Source: an uncultured Streptococcus sp.
Lineage (GTDB): Bacteria > Bacillota > Bacilli > Lactobacillales > Streptococcaceae
Length of the DNA: 33,081 nt
Assembly (NCBI GenBank): GCA_934215455.1
Contig: CAKPZX010000017.1
Location: 1-33,081, forward strand
Direction of reading: 5' to 3'
Shown: piece by piece, positions 17,033-26,260 of the stretch
Numbering within the stretch: position 1 is the first letter of the stretch
Layout of the letters: every line of letters starts with the position of its first letter
Program-made: the position numbers and the translations under genes
Notes under the pieces: generated by a model
Told to the model about the DNA's origin: nothing
Seen by the model: only the letters and a program-made list of their open reading frames with translations
Databases searched by the model: none

Positions 17033-17737
17033 TTACTTTTGTGCTATCTCTCTTAGAGCTTGCTTTTGTTGACCATTGGCATCGAAATTGCTTGGATCCA
17101 ACCAAGCTTCTAGTCGCTGTTTGATAGCTGGCCATTCTTGGTCAATGATAGACAACCAGTCTGTATCACGGGTACGACCTTTATAGACAACAGCCTGACG
17201 GAAACAGCCTTCATAGGTGAACCCTAAGCGCTCAGCTGCTTTGCGAGAAGCTTGGTTTAAGGCATCGCATTTCCACTCATAGCGGCGGTAGCCTAAATCT
17301 TCAAACACGTAGCGCGCTAACAGATACTGGGCTTCCGTAGCCATGCGTGTTTTTTGGAGCGCCGGTGAGTAGGTCACTGCTCCGACTTCGATCACCCGGT
17401 TGGCTTGATCGATCCGCATGAGAGAGAAAGTCCCCAAAGCCTTGCCTGAATCTTTGTCTACAATCGCATAGTAAAAGCGACCTTGGGCTGTCATGAGATC
17501 ATCTAATAAGTGGTCCCACTCCTCTTCATTGTGGGCAGGGCCTTTGAACAGAAAGGTCCACATCGCTGCGGGAGAGTCCGGCCCGTAGACCTGATAAAGA
17601 TCTGCTCCATGTTTTTCTTTTGAGAGGCGCTCGATCACGGTATAGCGACCTTCGATCCGCTCAATAGCTGGCAGACGCCCCGGTGTAAACTCCGGCAGTG
17701 CATCGCCAATCGCTTGGCCAAATTCATTTGTTCTCAT
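17033..17737 (-). CDS. GNAT acetyltransferase inside the V-ATPase operon
   Basis: The 234-residue protein has a RimJ/RimL-type GNAT domain at about 40-205, with EVGAVTYSPALQKTRMATEA (acetyl-CoA loop region), YRRYEWKCDALNQASRKAAE, RLGFTYEGCFRQAVVYKGR and DTDWLSIID. These are hallmarks of protein- or small-molecule N-acetyltransferases that use acetyl-CoA. Its start overlaps the stop of subunit F as ATGA, so it is translated with the operon. It is not a V-ATPase subunit in any species I know. It may modify a subunit or other target, or be a passenger. The C-terminal 25 residues (DPSNFDANGQQKQALREIAQ) lie beyond the domain. Confidence 0.9.
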   Translation of the reverse strand: MRTNEFGQAIGDALPEFTPGRLPAIERIEGRYTVIERLSKEKHGADLYQVYGPDSPAAMWTFLFKGPAHNEEEWDHLLDDLMTAQGRFYYAIVDKDSGKALGTFSLMRIDQANRVIEVGAVTYSPALQKTRMATEAQYLLARYVFEDLGYRRYEWKCDALNQASRKAAERLGFTYEGCFRQAVVYKGRTRDTDWLSIIDQEWPAIKQRLEAWLDPSNFDANGQQKQALREIAQK

Positions 17738-18054
17738 AAAATATCCTGTCCTACTGCTTTTTCGACATTATCACGAATCCGCTGTTGGCCCAGTCCTGTA
17801 GTCCCTCTATGGGTCGGGATAAGGATCAGAGCCGGAGTCAGCTGCTGGTCGTAAAAAGCCACTGTGTCTGGAATAGCCTGAGCAATATCCTCTGTCAGGT
17901 AGATAATCCCGAAGTTTTCCCGACTGAGTTTTCGCAGGGTATTGATCGCTTCTTGTGGCTCTGTGACCGGATAGTTTTGAAAGCCAATCAGGCGAAAAGG
18001 AAGGATGGCGTCCCGATTGCCCACAACTGCGATCTTATAGGTCTGTTTGTCCAT
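17734..18054 (-). CDS. ntpG: V-type ATPase subunit F
   Basis: Subunit F (NtpG in E. hirae naming) binds the D shaft in the rotor. The 106 residues begin YKIAVVGNRDAILPFRLIGF and contain FGIIYLTEDIAQAIPDTV, standard for the family. It overlaps the end of subunit C by 20 bases and the GNAT start by four. Confidence 0.92.
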   Translation of the reverse strand: MDKQTYKIAVVGNRDAILPFRLIGFQNYPVTEPQEAINTLRKLSRENFGIIYLTEDIAQAIPDTVAFYDQQLTPALILIPTHRGTTGLGQQRIRDNVEKAVGQDIL

Positions 18055-19054
18055 AAATCGGTCTCATCCTTTCTTTGATGTCTGCTAGCGGAAAACCATT
18101 GTCCAAACCAGAGAGGACCAAACGAAGGTTGGTTACCTCTAACTCTTTTCCGTAAAGATAACGAACAAGAGGGAGTGGTCCATCGACTTCAAAACGGCCA
18201 GCGTCTAGAAGACTGAATTTCACCAAACTCTCTAAATACTCCAACTCTACGGTCTTTAGTTGACCGGTGTGCATCTTTTCTTCATAAGTCTCTAAGGCGA
18301 GATCGTAGTCCAGCGGATTGACTTGATAAAACCAGGTCAACCACTGGCCGGATTCTAGCAGGTCGATCACCTGATGGGCACTGAGGCTCCCTTCATCTGA
18401 GAGTAATTGGTGCATAAAACTATGCGGTTTTTGCTGATCCAAGGCCCGCTTAACTGTAATCGCATTGTAAAAGTCAATGGTCACGTCCACCAACTGCTTC
18501 AGAATCGGATGATCTAGGCTGTCCCCTAAGTATCTCAGGTGTTTAAAATAAGCTAAGTCCATCCCGATTTCGAGAACCCGCAAGTCCTGATAGTCTTGGA
18601 ATTCTTGCCAGGTTGCAGCCACTTCTTCCGCCATAAAGGCTGGGCAATGCTCCGCAGAAAAAGTCGCCACCAAATGCTCGAGCACATCGAGAGAATAAGG
18701 ACCGATAGGGATCAATAAGTGCCCCAACTTGCGCTCTGTCGCCTTGTGTTTTAGATAAACCTTGAGATTATGATAGGTGTATTTCAAGGTAAAAAGGCTA
18801 ACCAAGTCTGACTGAGGGCTGACCTCAAAAGCCCATTGGTATTCTGCCAACAAGGCTGCCATCAGGCGGGCTTCAAGAGCTGATAAATCCTTGATCTCAT
18901 GCCTGTCTAAAGCATAAGGCGTCCCCTGCAACAAGCCTTCTCGGCTCTCACTGGAGGGACTTGCAAGCAACTGCTCGAACTGACTGGGACTGACAAAACT
19001 AGCCTCACGTACGCTGATTCCTGTATTAACTTGAGAATAGGTCCGTTCGCTCAT
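18035..19054 (-). CDS. ntpC: V-type ATPase subunit C (d-type)
   Basis: This is the 339-residue subunit (d in eukaryotic naming) that sits on the c-ring and receives the central shaft. It is nearly all helical, with conserved LKVYLKHKATER and DLVSLFTLKYTYHN stretches. AGGAGG lies five bases before the ATG. Nine bases separate it from ntpE. Confidence 0.93.
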   Translation of the reverse strand: MSERTYSQVNTGISVREASFVSPSQFEQLLASPSSESREGLLQGTPYALDRHEIKDLSALEARLMAALLAEYQWAFEVSPQSDLVSLFTLKYTYHNLKVYLKHKATERKLGHLLIPIGPYSLDVLEHLVATFSAEHCPAFMAEEVAATWQEFQDYQDLRVLEIGMDLAYFKHLRYLGDSLDHPILKQLVDVTIDFYNAITVKRALDQQKPHSFMHQLLSDEGSLSAHQVIDLLESGQWLTWFYQVNPLDYDLALETYEEKMHTGQLKTVELEYLESLVKFSLLDAGRFEVDGPLPLVRYLYGKELEVTNLRLVLSGLDNGFPLADIKERMRPIYGQTDL

Positions 19055-19063
19055 TGCAACCTC

Positions 19064-19654
19064 CTAGTTCTCTTCATCTGTGAAAATGCTGGCTGCCATC
19101 TGGTAGCTTTCCTGCTCCCAAATGGAATCCACCAAATCACGGTAGAGATAGTTGTCATCAATCTTCCCAACCGACAAGACAAAGCCTGCTTGAGCTGGGA
19201 TCGTTGCATCTGCAACTGTCACATTCCGATGCGTCTGCTTCAATCTCTCGAGAGCTGCTGAATCAAATTTAGCAGCGCTCACCGCCCCGAAGGTCAGGGT
19301 CACCACTTGTCCCTGATAGCGATCTAAGACCGCATCTACAAACGGCATTTCCTTTTCAAGGGGCCAAGCCGCCATCGCTTCATAAGCATCTGCAAAGAGA
19401 TCCTTTAAGACTCGTTGCTTGGTGACAAGGGTGGATTGGCGTTTTTTATTTTCGATTTGTTGGGTTTCACGTTGCAATTGACGTTGAATCCGCTTGAGCT
19501 GCTCGGAGCGTTGATTGAGTTTATCTTGGATCAAACGCTCTTCTTGCGCAGTCTCTTCTTTTAGGATGGTTTCCTTGGCCTCTTCTAAGAGTTTACGCCC
19601 TTTTTCGTGGGCTTGGGCCAAGATTGAATCCTTTAATTGGGTTTGTTCATCCAT
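19064..19654 (-). CDS. ntpE: V-type ATPase subunit E
   Basis: Subunit E forms the peripheral stalk with the NtpF protein. The 196 residues begin with a long charged coiled coil (about 5-85) and end in a globular head-binding domain containing KIDDNYLYRDLVDSIWEQE. AGGAG precedes the ATG. A 70-base gap before it, after ntpK, is the longest within the F-to-C part of the operon. Confidence 0.92.
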   Translation of the reverse strand: MDEQTQLKDSILAQAHEKGRKLLEEAKETILKEETAQEERLIQDKLNQRSEQLKRIQRQLQRETQQIENKKRQSTLVTKQRVLKDLFADAYEAMAAWPLEKEMPFVDAVLDRYQGQVVTLTFGAVSAAKFDSAALERLKQTHRNVTVADATIPAQAGFVLSVGKIDDNYLYRDLVDSIWEQESYQMAASIFTDEEN

Positions 19655-19724
19655 ATCGTTTTTTCTCCTATTGCATGCGTCTTGTGTTTTTCGCCTCGAA
19701 AGGCGAATCCATCAAAGCTAGCTC

Positions 19725-20234
<510 letters not shown>

Positions 20235-22196
20235 TTATTTTTTTGTTTTAATATAGCGTTCAGAAGGTTTGAGAGGACGAAATGGCTTGCCTCCTCCTTC
20301 GTAGAACTTACCGAAGAACTCCACAAAGATCAAACGGGCTCCATGCACATATCCTGACAAGAAGGACAGGAACATATTAATGGCATGTAGGACGATAAAG
20401 AGCACAAGCCCTACCGTAAACCGTCCAAGCGGTGGAAAGAGATTGACAATGAGGTTAAAGGCCGAACCGATACTAGCTCCAGACAAGCCCAAGGCCATCA
20501 AACGAGTGAAGCTGACCAAGTCTCCGACATAACCACTAACATTGTAGAGGTTAAAGAGACCAGAGGCTAAACCGGATAGCTTCTTGGCACTGACAATGGA
20601 AACAATCAAGATCCCAATGGCATTCAAAATAGCTAACCACTTGCCAATCGGAACTAAAATACTCATCCCTGGCAAGATATTGCCTACTGCTAGAAGCATT
20701 AAACCAAGTAGGATCAAGACCCAAGCAAAGCCAGCATTATAGGCTTCCGTGTAGTCTTTGAGGCGAACATTTTTCATTCCCCCTAGGAACAGTCCCACTA
20801 AGACAGTGACAAAACCAAAGACCACTGAGAGGATCAGGATGGTCATGGCGTTGCTGGTCGTACTGATCAAGGCAAAAGGCATCTCAAAGCCAAAGAAAGA
20901 GCCATAGACCACACCCCAAAGGGCAACCGAAATTCCGAGGAGACTGAAGAAACGAAGGTTTTTCGCTGTACCAGGCTTGAGCTTGAAGGCTTTAAGGGCA
21001 AAGCCTGTCGCCACCGTTAGCAACAGTCCATAACCGATATCTGCGACCATCATGCCAAAGAAAACAAAGTAGAAGAGAGATACGATCGGTGTCGGATCTT
21101 TCTCGTAATACTTAGGCAGGGCGTACATTTCTGTGACTAATTCAAAGGGCTCTACCAAGGCATTATTTCGCAACTGGATCGGAACGTCATCCCAATCTTT
21201 TTCCGTTACATCGCGTGTCTCTAGTAAGACCCGAGAACCAAAACCTTCTTGCAAGAAGTCTCGCAATGAGGCCACTTGGGATTTTTCAATCCAACCCTCT
21301 AGAGCTACCAAGCTTTGCGTGCTGGCAAGAAGCGACTTGGCTTCCTCCCGAGCTCCCGAACTCAGCAAATAATCCATCTGGTACTTGAGCTGGTCCAGCT
21401 CCTTCTGGGAGTTTTGTAACTCGGCTAGGGTTGCTGCAACTACAGCTTCTTGCTCTTTGATTTCCCCTTCTAGGCGATCCAAGTAGGCGGCTGGGACTTG
21501 CTCTTCTTCATAGTCCAATTCTTTGAACCCATGGTCTTCTAGAAGCTCCTGAACAGCTACACGATCTCCCGAACGATACAAGATGACATAGCCGTGTTCG
21601 GTTTCAGACGTAAAGACTTCTTCTAACTCCAGCTCAGGATGAGCTTTTAAGGAAGAACGAACAGCGTCTGTATCACTATTTGGGATCGTCCCGATCAAGC
21701 CATGCACATAGTGAAAAGTAGCGAGGGCAGCTGGCGTCACCTCTAACGGTCGCCATTTTTCTAAGCGCTCTATCTCTCCCTTTGCATCCGCAATCTTCTG
21801 ACGGGCCTTGTCTAACACGCGCAATTGGCGTTTCAACTTGGTCAATAGAAGATCCTCATCTCGAATCATCCCGTGGGCCTGCAAGTCATCAAAAGACAAG
21901 CTTAAGGGTTCTTCCTTTAGAGCTTGCAAGGCCTTCTTCTCAGGCATGTAGGGCTCTAGAGTCTGAATCATTTTTTCAACTTGTTCTTGACGTTTTTGTA
22001 GCTCTACCAAGGCTTGACGATTGTCCTCTGTCAAGGGTTGAGACAAGGTATTTGCCTCAAAGGCAGCCTGCCATTCTTCATGCTCACTGAGGTCATAAAT
22101 CTGGATTTTTGCCTCAGACTGTAGCGCTAGTAGGAGACTGTCCAAGTTATCTTTGGGCAAGATGAGGGACAGTTTTTGCATCTGACTAACGGCCAT
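20235..22196 (-). CDS. ntpI: V-type ATPase subunit I (a)
   Basis: Subunit a provides the ion half-channels and holds the stalk. The 653 residues divide into a soluble coiled-coil half (1 to about 360, anchoring the peripheral stalks) and a membrane half with about eight helices. LVSFTRLMALGLSGASIGSA carries the conserved arginine facing the c-ring carboxylate. Its start overlaps the end of the first gene by 11 bases. Confidence 0.95.
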   Translation of the reverse strand: MAVSQMQKLSLILPKDNLDSLLLALQSEAKIQIYDLSEHEEWQAAFEANTLSQPLTEDNRQALVELQKRQEQVEKMIQTLEPYMPEKKALQALKEEPLSLSFDDLQAHGMIRDEDLLLTKLKRQLRVLDKARQKIADAKGEIERLEKWRPLEVTPAALATFHYVHGLIGTIPNSDTDAVRSSLKAHPELELEEVFTSETEHGYVILYRSGDRVAVQELLEDHGFKELDYEEEQVPAAYLDRLEGEIKEQEAVVAATLAELQNSQKELDQLKYQMDYLLSSGAREEAKSLLASTQSLVALEGWIEKSQVASLRDFLQEGFGSRVLLETRDVTEKDWDDVPIQLRNNALVEPFELVTEMYALPKYYEKDPTPIVSLFYFVFFGMMVADIGYGLLLTVATGFALKAFKLKPGTAKNLRFFSLLGISVALWGVVYGSFFGFEMPFALISTTSNAMTILILSVVFGFVTVLVGLFLGGMKNVRLKDYTEAYNAGFAWVLILLGLMLLAVGNILPGMSILVPIGKWLAILNAIGILIVSIVSAKKLSGLASGLFNLYNVSGYVGDLVSFTRLMALGLSGASIGSAFNLIVNLFPPLGRFTVGLVLFIVLHAINMFLSFLSGYVHGARLIFVEFFGKFYEGGGKPFRPLKPSERYIKTKK

Positions 22197-22509
22197 AGCT
22201 TGCTACCACCTTTTCTACAATGGCTTCAACTAACCCAGCTCGCTTATCGGTCATCGCCTGTTGTACCTTGGCATCATTGCGCGCAACCGTTTCTTCCAGA
22301 TCTTTCGTTAAACGGACGAGTCTTTCCTGGGCGTTTTTTTCTGCCTCTGTGACCAATTGCTTGGTTTCCTCATCGTAATGCTGTGCCACTGTTGCAAGGC
22401 GATCGCGCGAATCCGTTCGGATTTGTTCGACTTGAGCTTCATAACCTACGATCACGCCCTGAGCAGCTTGCTCGATCTCTTGCATCATCTCGAGTGTTGC
22501 ATTCGACAT
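22186..22509 (-). CDS. ntpF: V-type ATPase subunit G/H, peripheral stalk
   Basis: The 107-residue, fully helical charged protein (EIEQAAQGVIVGYEAQVEQI, then KNAQERLVRLTKDLEETVAR) pairs with subunit E to make the stator stalk; it is NtpF in E. hirae order. An ATG at 22509 is used rather than a GTG at 22515, because AGGAGG lies seven bases before the ATG but only one before the GTG. It is the first gene of the operon. Confidence 0.88.
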   Translation of the reverse strand: MSNATLEMMQEIEQAAQGVIVGYEAQVEQIRTDSRDRLATVAQHYDEETKQLVTEAEKNAQERLVRLTKDLEETVARNDAKVQQAMTDKRAGLVEAIVEKVVASYGR

Positions 22510-22528
22510 CGTCACACCTCCTTATTCA

Positions 22529-22551
22529 ACTATTGTTCTTCCAACAACAGT
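22529..22551 (-). other. Leader hairpin of the ntp mRNA
   Basis: On minus ACTGTTGTT pairs with AACAATAGT (nine pairs, one G-U) around loop GGAAG. It lies between the start site and the ribosome site of ntpF. It has no T-run, so it is not a terminator; it may affect mRNA stability or translation. Confidence 0.5.
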
Positions 22552-22564
22552 ACAATTATCTTAA

Positions 22565-22620
22565 ATTATACCACAATTCATATTGTTTGTTCAGGCCCAA
22601 CCGGGAATTTTCAGAAAATT
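22565..22620 (-). promoter_or_regulatory. V-ATPase operon promoter with CodY box
   Basis: On minus TGAACA (22593-22588), a 17-base spacer and an extended -10 TGGTATAAT (TATAAT at 22570-22565). At 22606-22620 stands AATTTTCAGAAAATT, a 15/15 match to the CodY consensus, centred near -55. Such a position suits repression or competition with RNA polymerase, or activation. Confidence 0.8.
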
Positions 22621-22716
22621 GTGGACAACAAATAAGACCTTAGTTTCAAGTTTGGTAGCGTTCTCTTCTTTTCTCATATCCTGTTCCTAGTTTCAATATT
22701 TATTGATTTCTTTTAC

Positions 22717-22758
22717 TTGAATAAAGCGGTTACCCATGTTATAATGTGTAATATATTA
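22717..22758 (+). promoter_or_regulatory. nanR promoter
   Basis: TTGAAT (22717-22722), 17 bases, TATAAT (22740-22745) with an upstream TG. A palindrome TAATATATTA (22749-22758) covers the probable start site and may be an operator. Confidence 0.75.
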
Positions 22759-22802
22759 TAGGAGCATCCTGTTATTTCATCTCGTGAGAAAGGAGGATTG
22801 CT

Positions 22803-23642
22803 GTGAAACAAGATCAAGATTTACGCGCCATTATCGCCAGCCATGAAGCTGAGTTAACAGATATGGAACGCGACATTGCCCAATATTTTTTATCGTCGGA
22901 AGCACGACAGCACTCTCTGTCCTCTTCTCGTGTAACGGAGTTACTCCACGTCTCAAAGGCAGCTTTAACGCGTTTCTCTCAAAAATGTGGTTTTTCCGGC
23001 TATCGGGAGTTTGTCTATCATTTTAATGAGGAAACAAAGAATCAAAAACAGGTGCAAGAGCATGACGAACTCACTCTCAGTGTCTTGCAACGCTACCACC
23101 ATATCAGTAACGTCACTGAAAGTCTGGTAAAAGATTCCCAATTAGATCGGGTAGCTGAACTAATCGATCAAGTAGACCGAGTCTATTTCTTCGGGATTGG
23201 TAGTTCCGGTTTAGTCGCTCGAGAAATGAAATTGCGCTTTATGCGCCTGGGCGTCGTTTGTGAAGCCCTGACTGATCAAGACGGCTTTGCCTGGACGACC
23301 AGTATTCTCGATTCCTCTTGTTTAGTCATCGGTTTCTCATTGTCAGGAGGCACAAACTCCATTACAGACAGTCTCCTGGACGCCAAAGAAAAAGGGGCTA
23401 AGACGGTTCTTGTGACCGCTAATCCTGCTGCGATCCACCAAGGATTCACAGAAGTGTTACCGGCCGCACCCCTTCCTAGTAGTAACTATATCGATCGAAT
23501 CTCTGCCATCTTACCACTCCTCATCGTGGTCGATTTGATCTATGCTCATTTTCTTAATAAAAGTCGAGAACAAAAGGAAATCGTCTTTAATAGCTACTGG
23601 GAAAACAAAAAGCTTTCTGGTCAACGTTCTCGAAAATCTTAA
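22803..23642 (+). CDS. nanR: RpiR-family regulator of sialic acid genes
   Basis: The 279-residue protein has an N-terminal HTH domain (1-77; SSSRVTELLHVSKAALTRFS) and a SIS sugar-isomerase domain (about 110-240; VYFFGIGSSGLVAREMKLRF, then GFSLSGGTNSITD) that binds a phosphosugar. In S. pneumoniae an RpiR protein, NanR, controls the nan-sat genes in response to sialic acid breakdown. The start is GTG with AAGGAGG seven bases upstream. It is transcribed towards the nanK end of the cluster, convergently. Confidence 0.85.
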   Translation: MKQDQDLRAIIASHEAELTDMERDIAQYFLSSEARQHSLSSSRVTELLHVSKAALTRFSQKCGFSGYREFVYHFNEETKNQKQVQEHDELTLSVLQRYHHISNVTESLVKDSQLDRVAELIDQVDRVYFFGIGSSGLVAREMKLRFMRLGVVCEALTDQDGFAWTTSILDSSCLVIGFSLSGGTNSITDSLLDAKEKGAKTVLVTANPAAIHQGFTEVLPAAPLPSSNYIDRISAILPLLIVVDLIYAHFLNKSREQKEIVFNSYWENKKLSGQRSRKS

Positions 23643-23656
23643 TATGGTCTCCCTAT

Positions 23657-23702
23657 TTAAAAAGCATGAAAGATCAGGTTTTCTTCGTCTTTCATGCTTT
23701 TT
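23657..23702. terminator. Bidirectional terminator after nanR
   Basis: AAAGCATGAAAGA (23660-23672) pairs with TCTTTCATGCTTT (23688-23700), with A- and T-runs outside. Confidence 0.8.
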
Positions 23703-23712
23703 GTGATAAAGC

Positions 23713-23741
23713 AAAAACAAGTCGCCTGCGCGACTTGTTTT
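23713..23741 (-). terminator. Terminator of the nan operon
   Basis: AAAACAAGTCGC pairs with GCGACTTGTTTT around a four-base loop. The right arm overlaps the nanK stop codon. Confidence 0.75.
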
Positions 23742-24627
23742 ATGTTGTATGTTTTTGTCTAAAGTGGTAGTAAGCCCCCAACATACCTGCAGCGTTTTGA
23801 TGGTGGGCAAATTCCAAACGGATCTTATCTGCTAGGCTAGGAACCAGCTCCTCACACAGGGCTTGATAGATTTTTGGCTTGAGGATGGCTTCCTGAGCCA
23901 TAATGCCCCCTCCAAGAACGATGACCTCTGGATTGACCACATAGGCGATATTGGCCAGTCCTTTTCCGAGATAGGCCACCATCCGATCAATTCCAGCCAT
24001 ACAGATCTTATCTCCTTCTGTTGCCTGCTTAAAGATCCGGCGACCATTCCACTGTTCCACAGGATCACCATGATGTTCTGCCACATACTCGACCAAAGCC
24101 GTCGTTGAAGCTAGATCCTGAAAGGCACCGTCTGGCAAATGAAGATAGCCAACCTCACAGGCTGAATTACTAAAACCATGAAAGACCTGACCATCGAGCA
24201 AGAGGCAACCGCCGATCCCTGTCCCAATTGTCAGGCAAACAGCATTGTTCGATCCTTTTGCATGGCCTGTAGTGACCTCTGCGAGACCGGCACAGTTAAC
24301 ATCATTTTCAATCTCGCAAGGGATCTGAAAGGTCTCTTCGATTTCTTTTTTGAATTGGGTTCCTGCGTAGTTGGGAATTTGTGGTCCAGCATAAAAGATT
24401 TCTCCCTTATCAGGATCTACCATTCCGGCCGAAGAAATCGCAACCCCTACCAAGGGATGCTTCTTCAAATAACGGGCTACGATTTCCTTTGTTGTGTTAA
24501 GAATGTGAGGTCCTCCTTTTTGGGCCTCTGTTGGCATTTCATGGGTCTCTAGGAGTTGCCCTTTTGCATCGGCTAGACCATACTTGATACTGGTCCCTCC
24601 GATATCAATTACAACATATGGATTCAT
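23740..24627 (-). CDS. nanK: ROK-family N-acetylmannosamine kinase
   Basis: NanK phosphorylates ManNAc, released by NanA, to ManNAc-6-P with ATP. The 295 residues contain the ROK phosphate loop DIGGTSIKYG (8-17), catalytic Asp109 in IENDVNCAGLAE, and GTGIGGCLL. The zinc-binding CxCGxxGC signature of many ROK kinases is missing (region reads ACEVGYLHLPDGAFQDL), so it is a zinc-free type. AGGAGG lies five bases before the ATG, 15 bases after nanA. It is the last gene of the operon. Confidence 0.88.
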   Translation of the reverse strand: MNPYVVIDIGGTSIKYGLADAKGQLLETHEMPTEAQKGGPHILNTTKEIVARYLKKHPLVGVAISSAGMVDPDKGEIFYAGPQIPNYAGTQFKKEIEETFQIPCEIENDVNCAGLAEVTTGHAKGSNNAVCLTIGTGIGGCLLLDGQVFHGFSNSACEVGYLHLPDGAFQDLASTTALVEYVAEHHGDPVEQWNGRRIFKQATEGDKICMAGIDRMVAYLGKGLANIAYVVNPEVIVLGGGIMAQEAILKPKIYQALCEELVPSLADKIRLEFAHHQNAAGMLGAYYHFRQKHTT

Positions 24628-24642
24628 CTAGACCTCCTTTGA

Positions 24643-25560
24643 TCAAAGGAATCTGGCTTTTGTGTCCTGAATGAGTTGAGCAGCACGTTGAATCACTTCT
24701 TGATCCGCTTCTACTACTGGCGTCAAAGGGGAGCGAACAGATCCCAAGTCCAAACCTTCATTGATGCGCAAAACCGCTTTGATGACCGCATACATATTGC
24801 CATGAGCAGACGTCAAGACTCCGATAATATCATTGATGGCAAACTGCAAGGCACGCGCAGTCTCTAAGTCTTTCTCAGCAATTAGCTGATTGAGCTTCAA
24901 GAAGAGTTCTGGCATCGCACCATAGGTGCCACCGATCCCAGCATGCGCTCCCATGAGACGGCCACCTAAAAATTGTTCATCTGGACCATTAAAGACGATA
25001 TGGTCGGCGCCTCCTAGAGAAGCAAAGGTTTGAATGTCCTGAACAGGCATCGAAGAATTTTTCACCCCAATCACCCGTGGGTTTTTCAACATTTCCTTGT
25101 AAAGGCTCGGTGTCAAAGCAATCCCTGCCAATTGCGGGATATTATAGATGACAAAGTCTGTATTGGGTGCGGCTGCACTGATTTCATTCCAGTAGTGGGC
25201 CACACTGTATTCTGGCAAGCGGAAATAGATCGGTGGAATGGCCGCAATGGCATCTACTCCTAGTTCTTCTGCATGTCGTGCCAATTCCACGCTATCCTTG
25301 GTGTTGTTGCAGGCTACGTGAGCAATGATGGTCAATTTCCCTTTAGCTACTGCCATCACTTCTTCCAAGATCAGCTTGCGATCGGCCACGCTCTGGTAAA
25401 TGCATTCGCCAGAGGATCCGTTGACATACAAGCCCTGCACACCTTTCGCGATAAAATATTCTACCAGCGCACGCACCCGATCCGGGCTAATTTCTCCTTG
25501 GTCATCATAGCAGGCGTAAAAAGCGGGGATGACTCCTTCATATTTCTTTAAATCTGACAT
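24643..25560 (-). CDS. nanA: N-acetylneuraminate lyase
   Basis: This aldolase cleaves sialic acid to ManNAc and pyruvate in the cytoplasm. The 305 residues form the DHDPS/NAL barrel, with GSSGE (48-52) binding the carboxylate, Tyr139 in VIYNIPQLAGI and the Schiff-base Lys167 in VIGVKNSS. The start at 25560 (MSDLKKYEGV) has AGGAG; the longer frame from 25590 does not. Here nanA means the lyase, not the pneumococcal sialidase that bears the same symbol. Confidence 0.95.
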   Translation of the reverse strand: MSDLKKYEGVIPAFYACYDDQGEISPDRVRALVEYFIAKGVQGLYVNGSSGECIYQSVADRKLILEEVMAVAKGKLTIIAHVACNNTKDSVELARHAEELGVDAIAAIPPIYFRLPEYSVAHYWNEISAAAPNTDFVIYNIPQLAGIALTPSLYKEMLKNPRVIGVKNSSMPVQDIQTFASLGGADHIVFNGPDEQFLGGRLMGAHAGIGGTYGAMPELFLKLNQLIAEKDLETARALQFAINDIIGVLTSAHGNMYAVIKAVLRINEGLDLGSVRSPLTPVVEADQEVIQRAAQLIQDTKARFL

Positions 25561-25591
25561 TTTTTCTCCTTTTGTCACTAATGAATTCATT

Positions 25592-26239
25592 TTATTCTTG
25601 GTACTGGGCGAAAATCTTTTCCATTAATCCAACTTGTGCAAAAGCCAAGCTTGAAAAGCCGAACAAGAAAAAGATCATAAGCCCCAATAGGAAAGCTAAA
25701 ACTGAGCTTGCAAGAGCCATACATAGAAGCAAGAGAGCACTTCCCATGACAAAGAACCAAGGAAAATGTAAGCCTGTCACAATCATGGCTTTTTGCAAAC
25801 ACTCTTTCCAATCCAACTGGTAGCGGGCCGCAATCGGATAAGCAGCCAATAAGATCAACACAAGAAAGAGAAAGAGGCCTAAACAAATGGTTTTCAAAGC
25901 TTGGAAAGCTAGGGAAGTTTGCCCCCAAAATAAGAATAAATCAAAGAGACAAATACCTGCAACAATCAGTTCTAAACTTCCTAGTTGCAAGCCTATTTTC
26001 CAATTGTCCCGAAAAGCCTTAGCATAACTACGAATCACCGGAACACGACGCTGGTGCTTAATGGCAAATAAGGTCTGATACAAACTAATTTTCGCAATTC
26101 CAATCGTGAGAACTGGTAAACAACTTAGCACAAATAAAAGATTAACAGTTACCAAGTCGAGGACCTTCTCACTGATACGCATCACTACATTGTCCGTGTT
26201 AAAAACGGTTTTGATCAATCCTGCACCCTTAGATGACAT
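25592..26239 (-). CDS. YesL-like (DUF624) membrane protein
   Basis: The 215-residue protein has about five membrane segments and the DUF624 pattern: VLDLVTVNLLFVLSCLPVLT, then GIAKISLYQTLFAIKHQRR. YesL proteins occur in carbohydrate ABC transport loci and their job is unknown. The ATG at 26239 has AAGGAG five bases upstream; an in-frame GTG at 26245 would overlap that site. It lies between nanQ and nanA in the operon. Confidence 0.82.
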   Translation of the reverse strand: MSSKGAGLIKTVFNTDNVVMRISEKVLDLVTVNLLFVLSCLPVLTIGIAKISLYQTLFAIKHQRRVPVIRSYAKAFRDNWKIGLQLGSLELIVAGICLFDLFLFWGQTSLAFQALKTICLGLFLFLVLILLAAYPIAARYQLDWKECLQKAMIVTGLHFPWFFVMGSALLLLCMALASSVLAFLLGLMIFFLFGFSSLAFAQVGLMEKIFAQYQE

Positions 26240-26260
26240 AGGCACTCCTTTCTAACGTGA

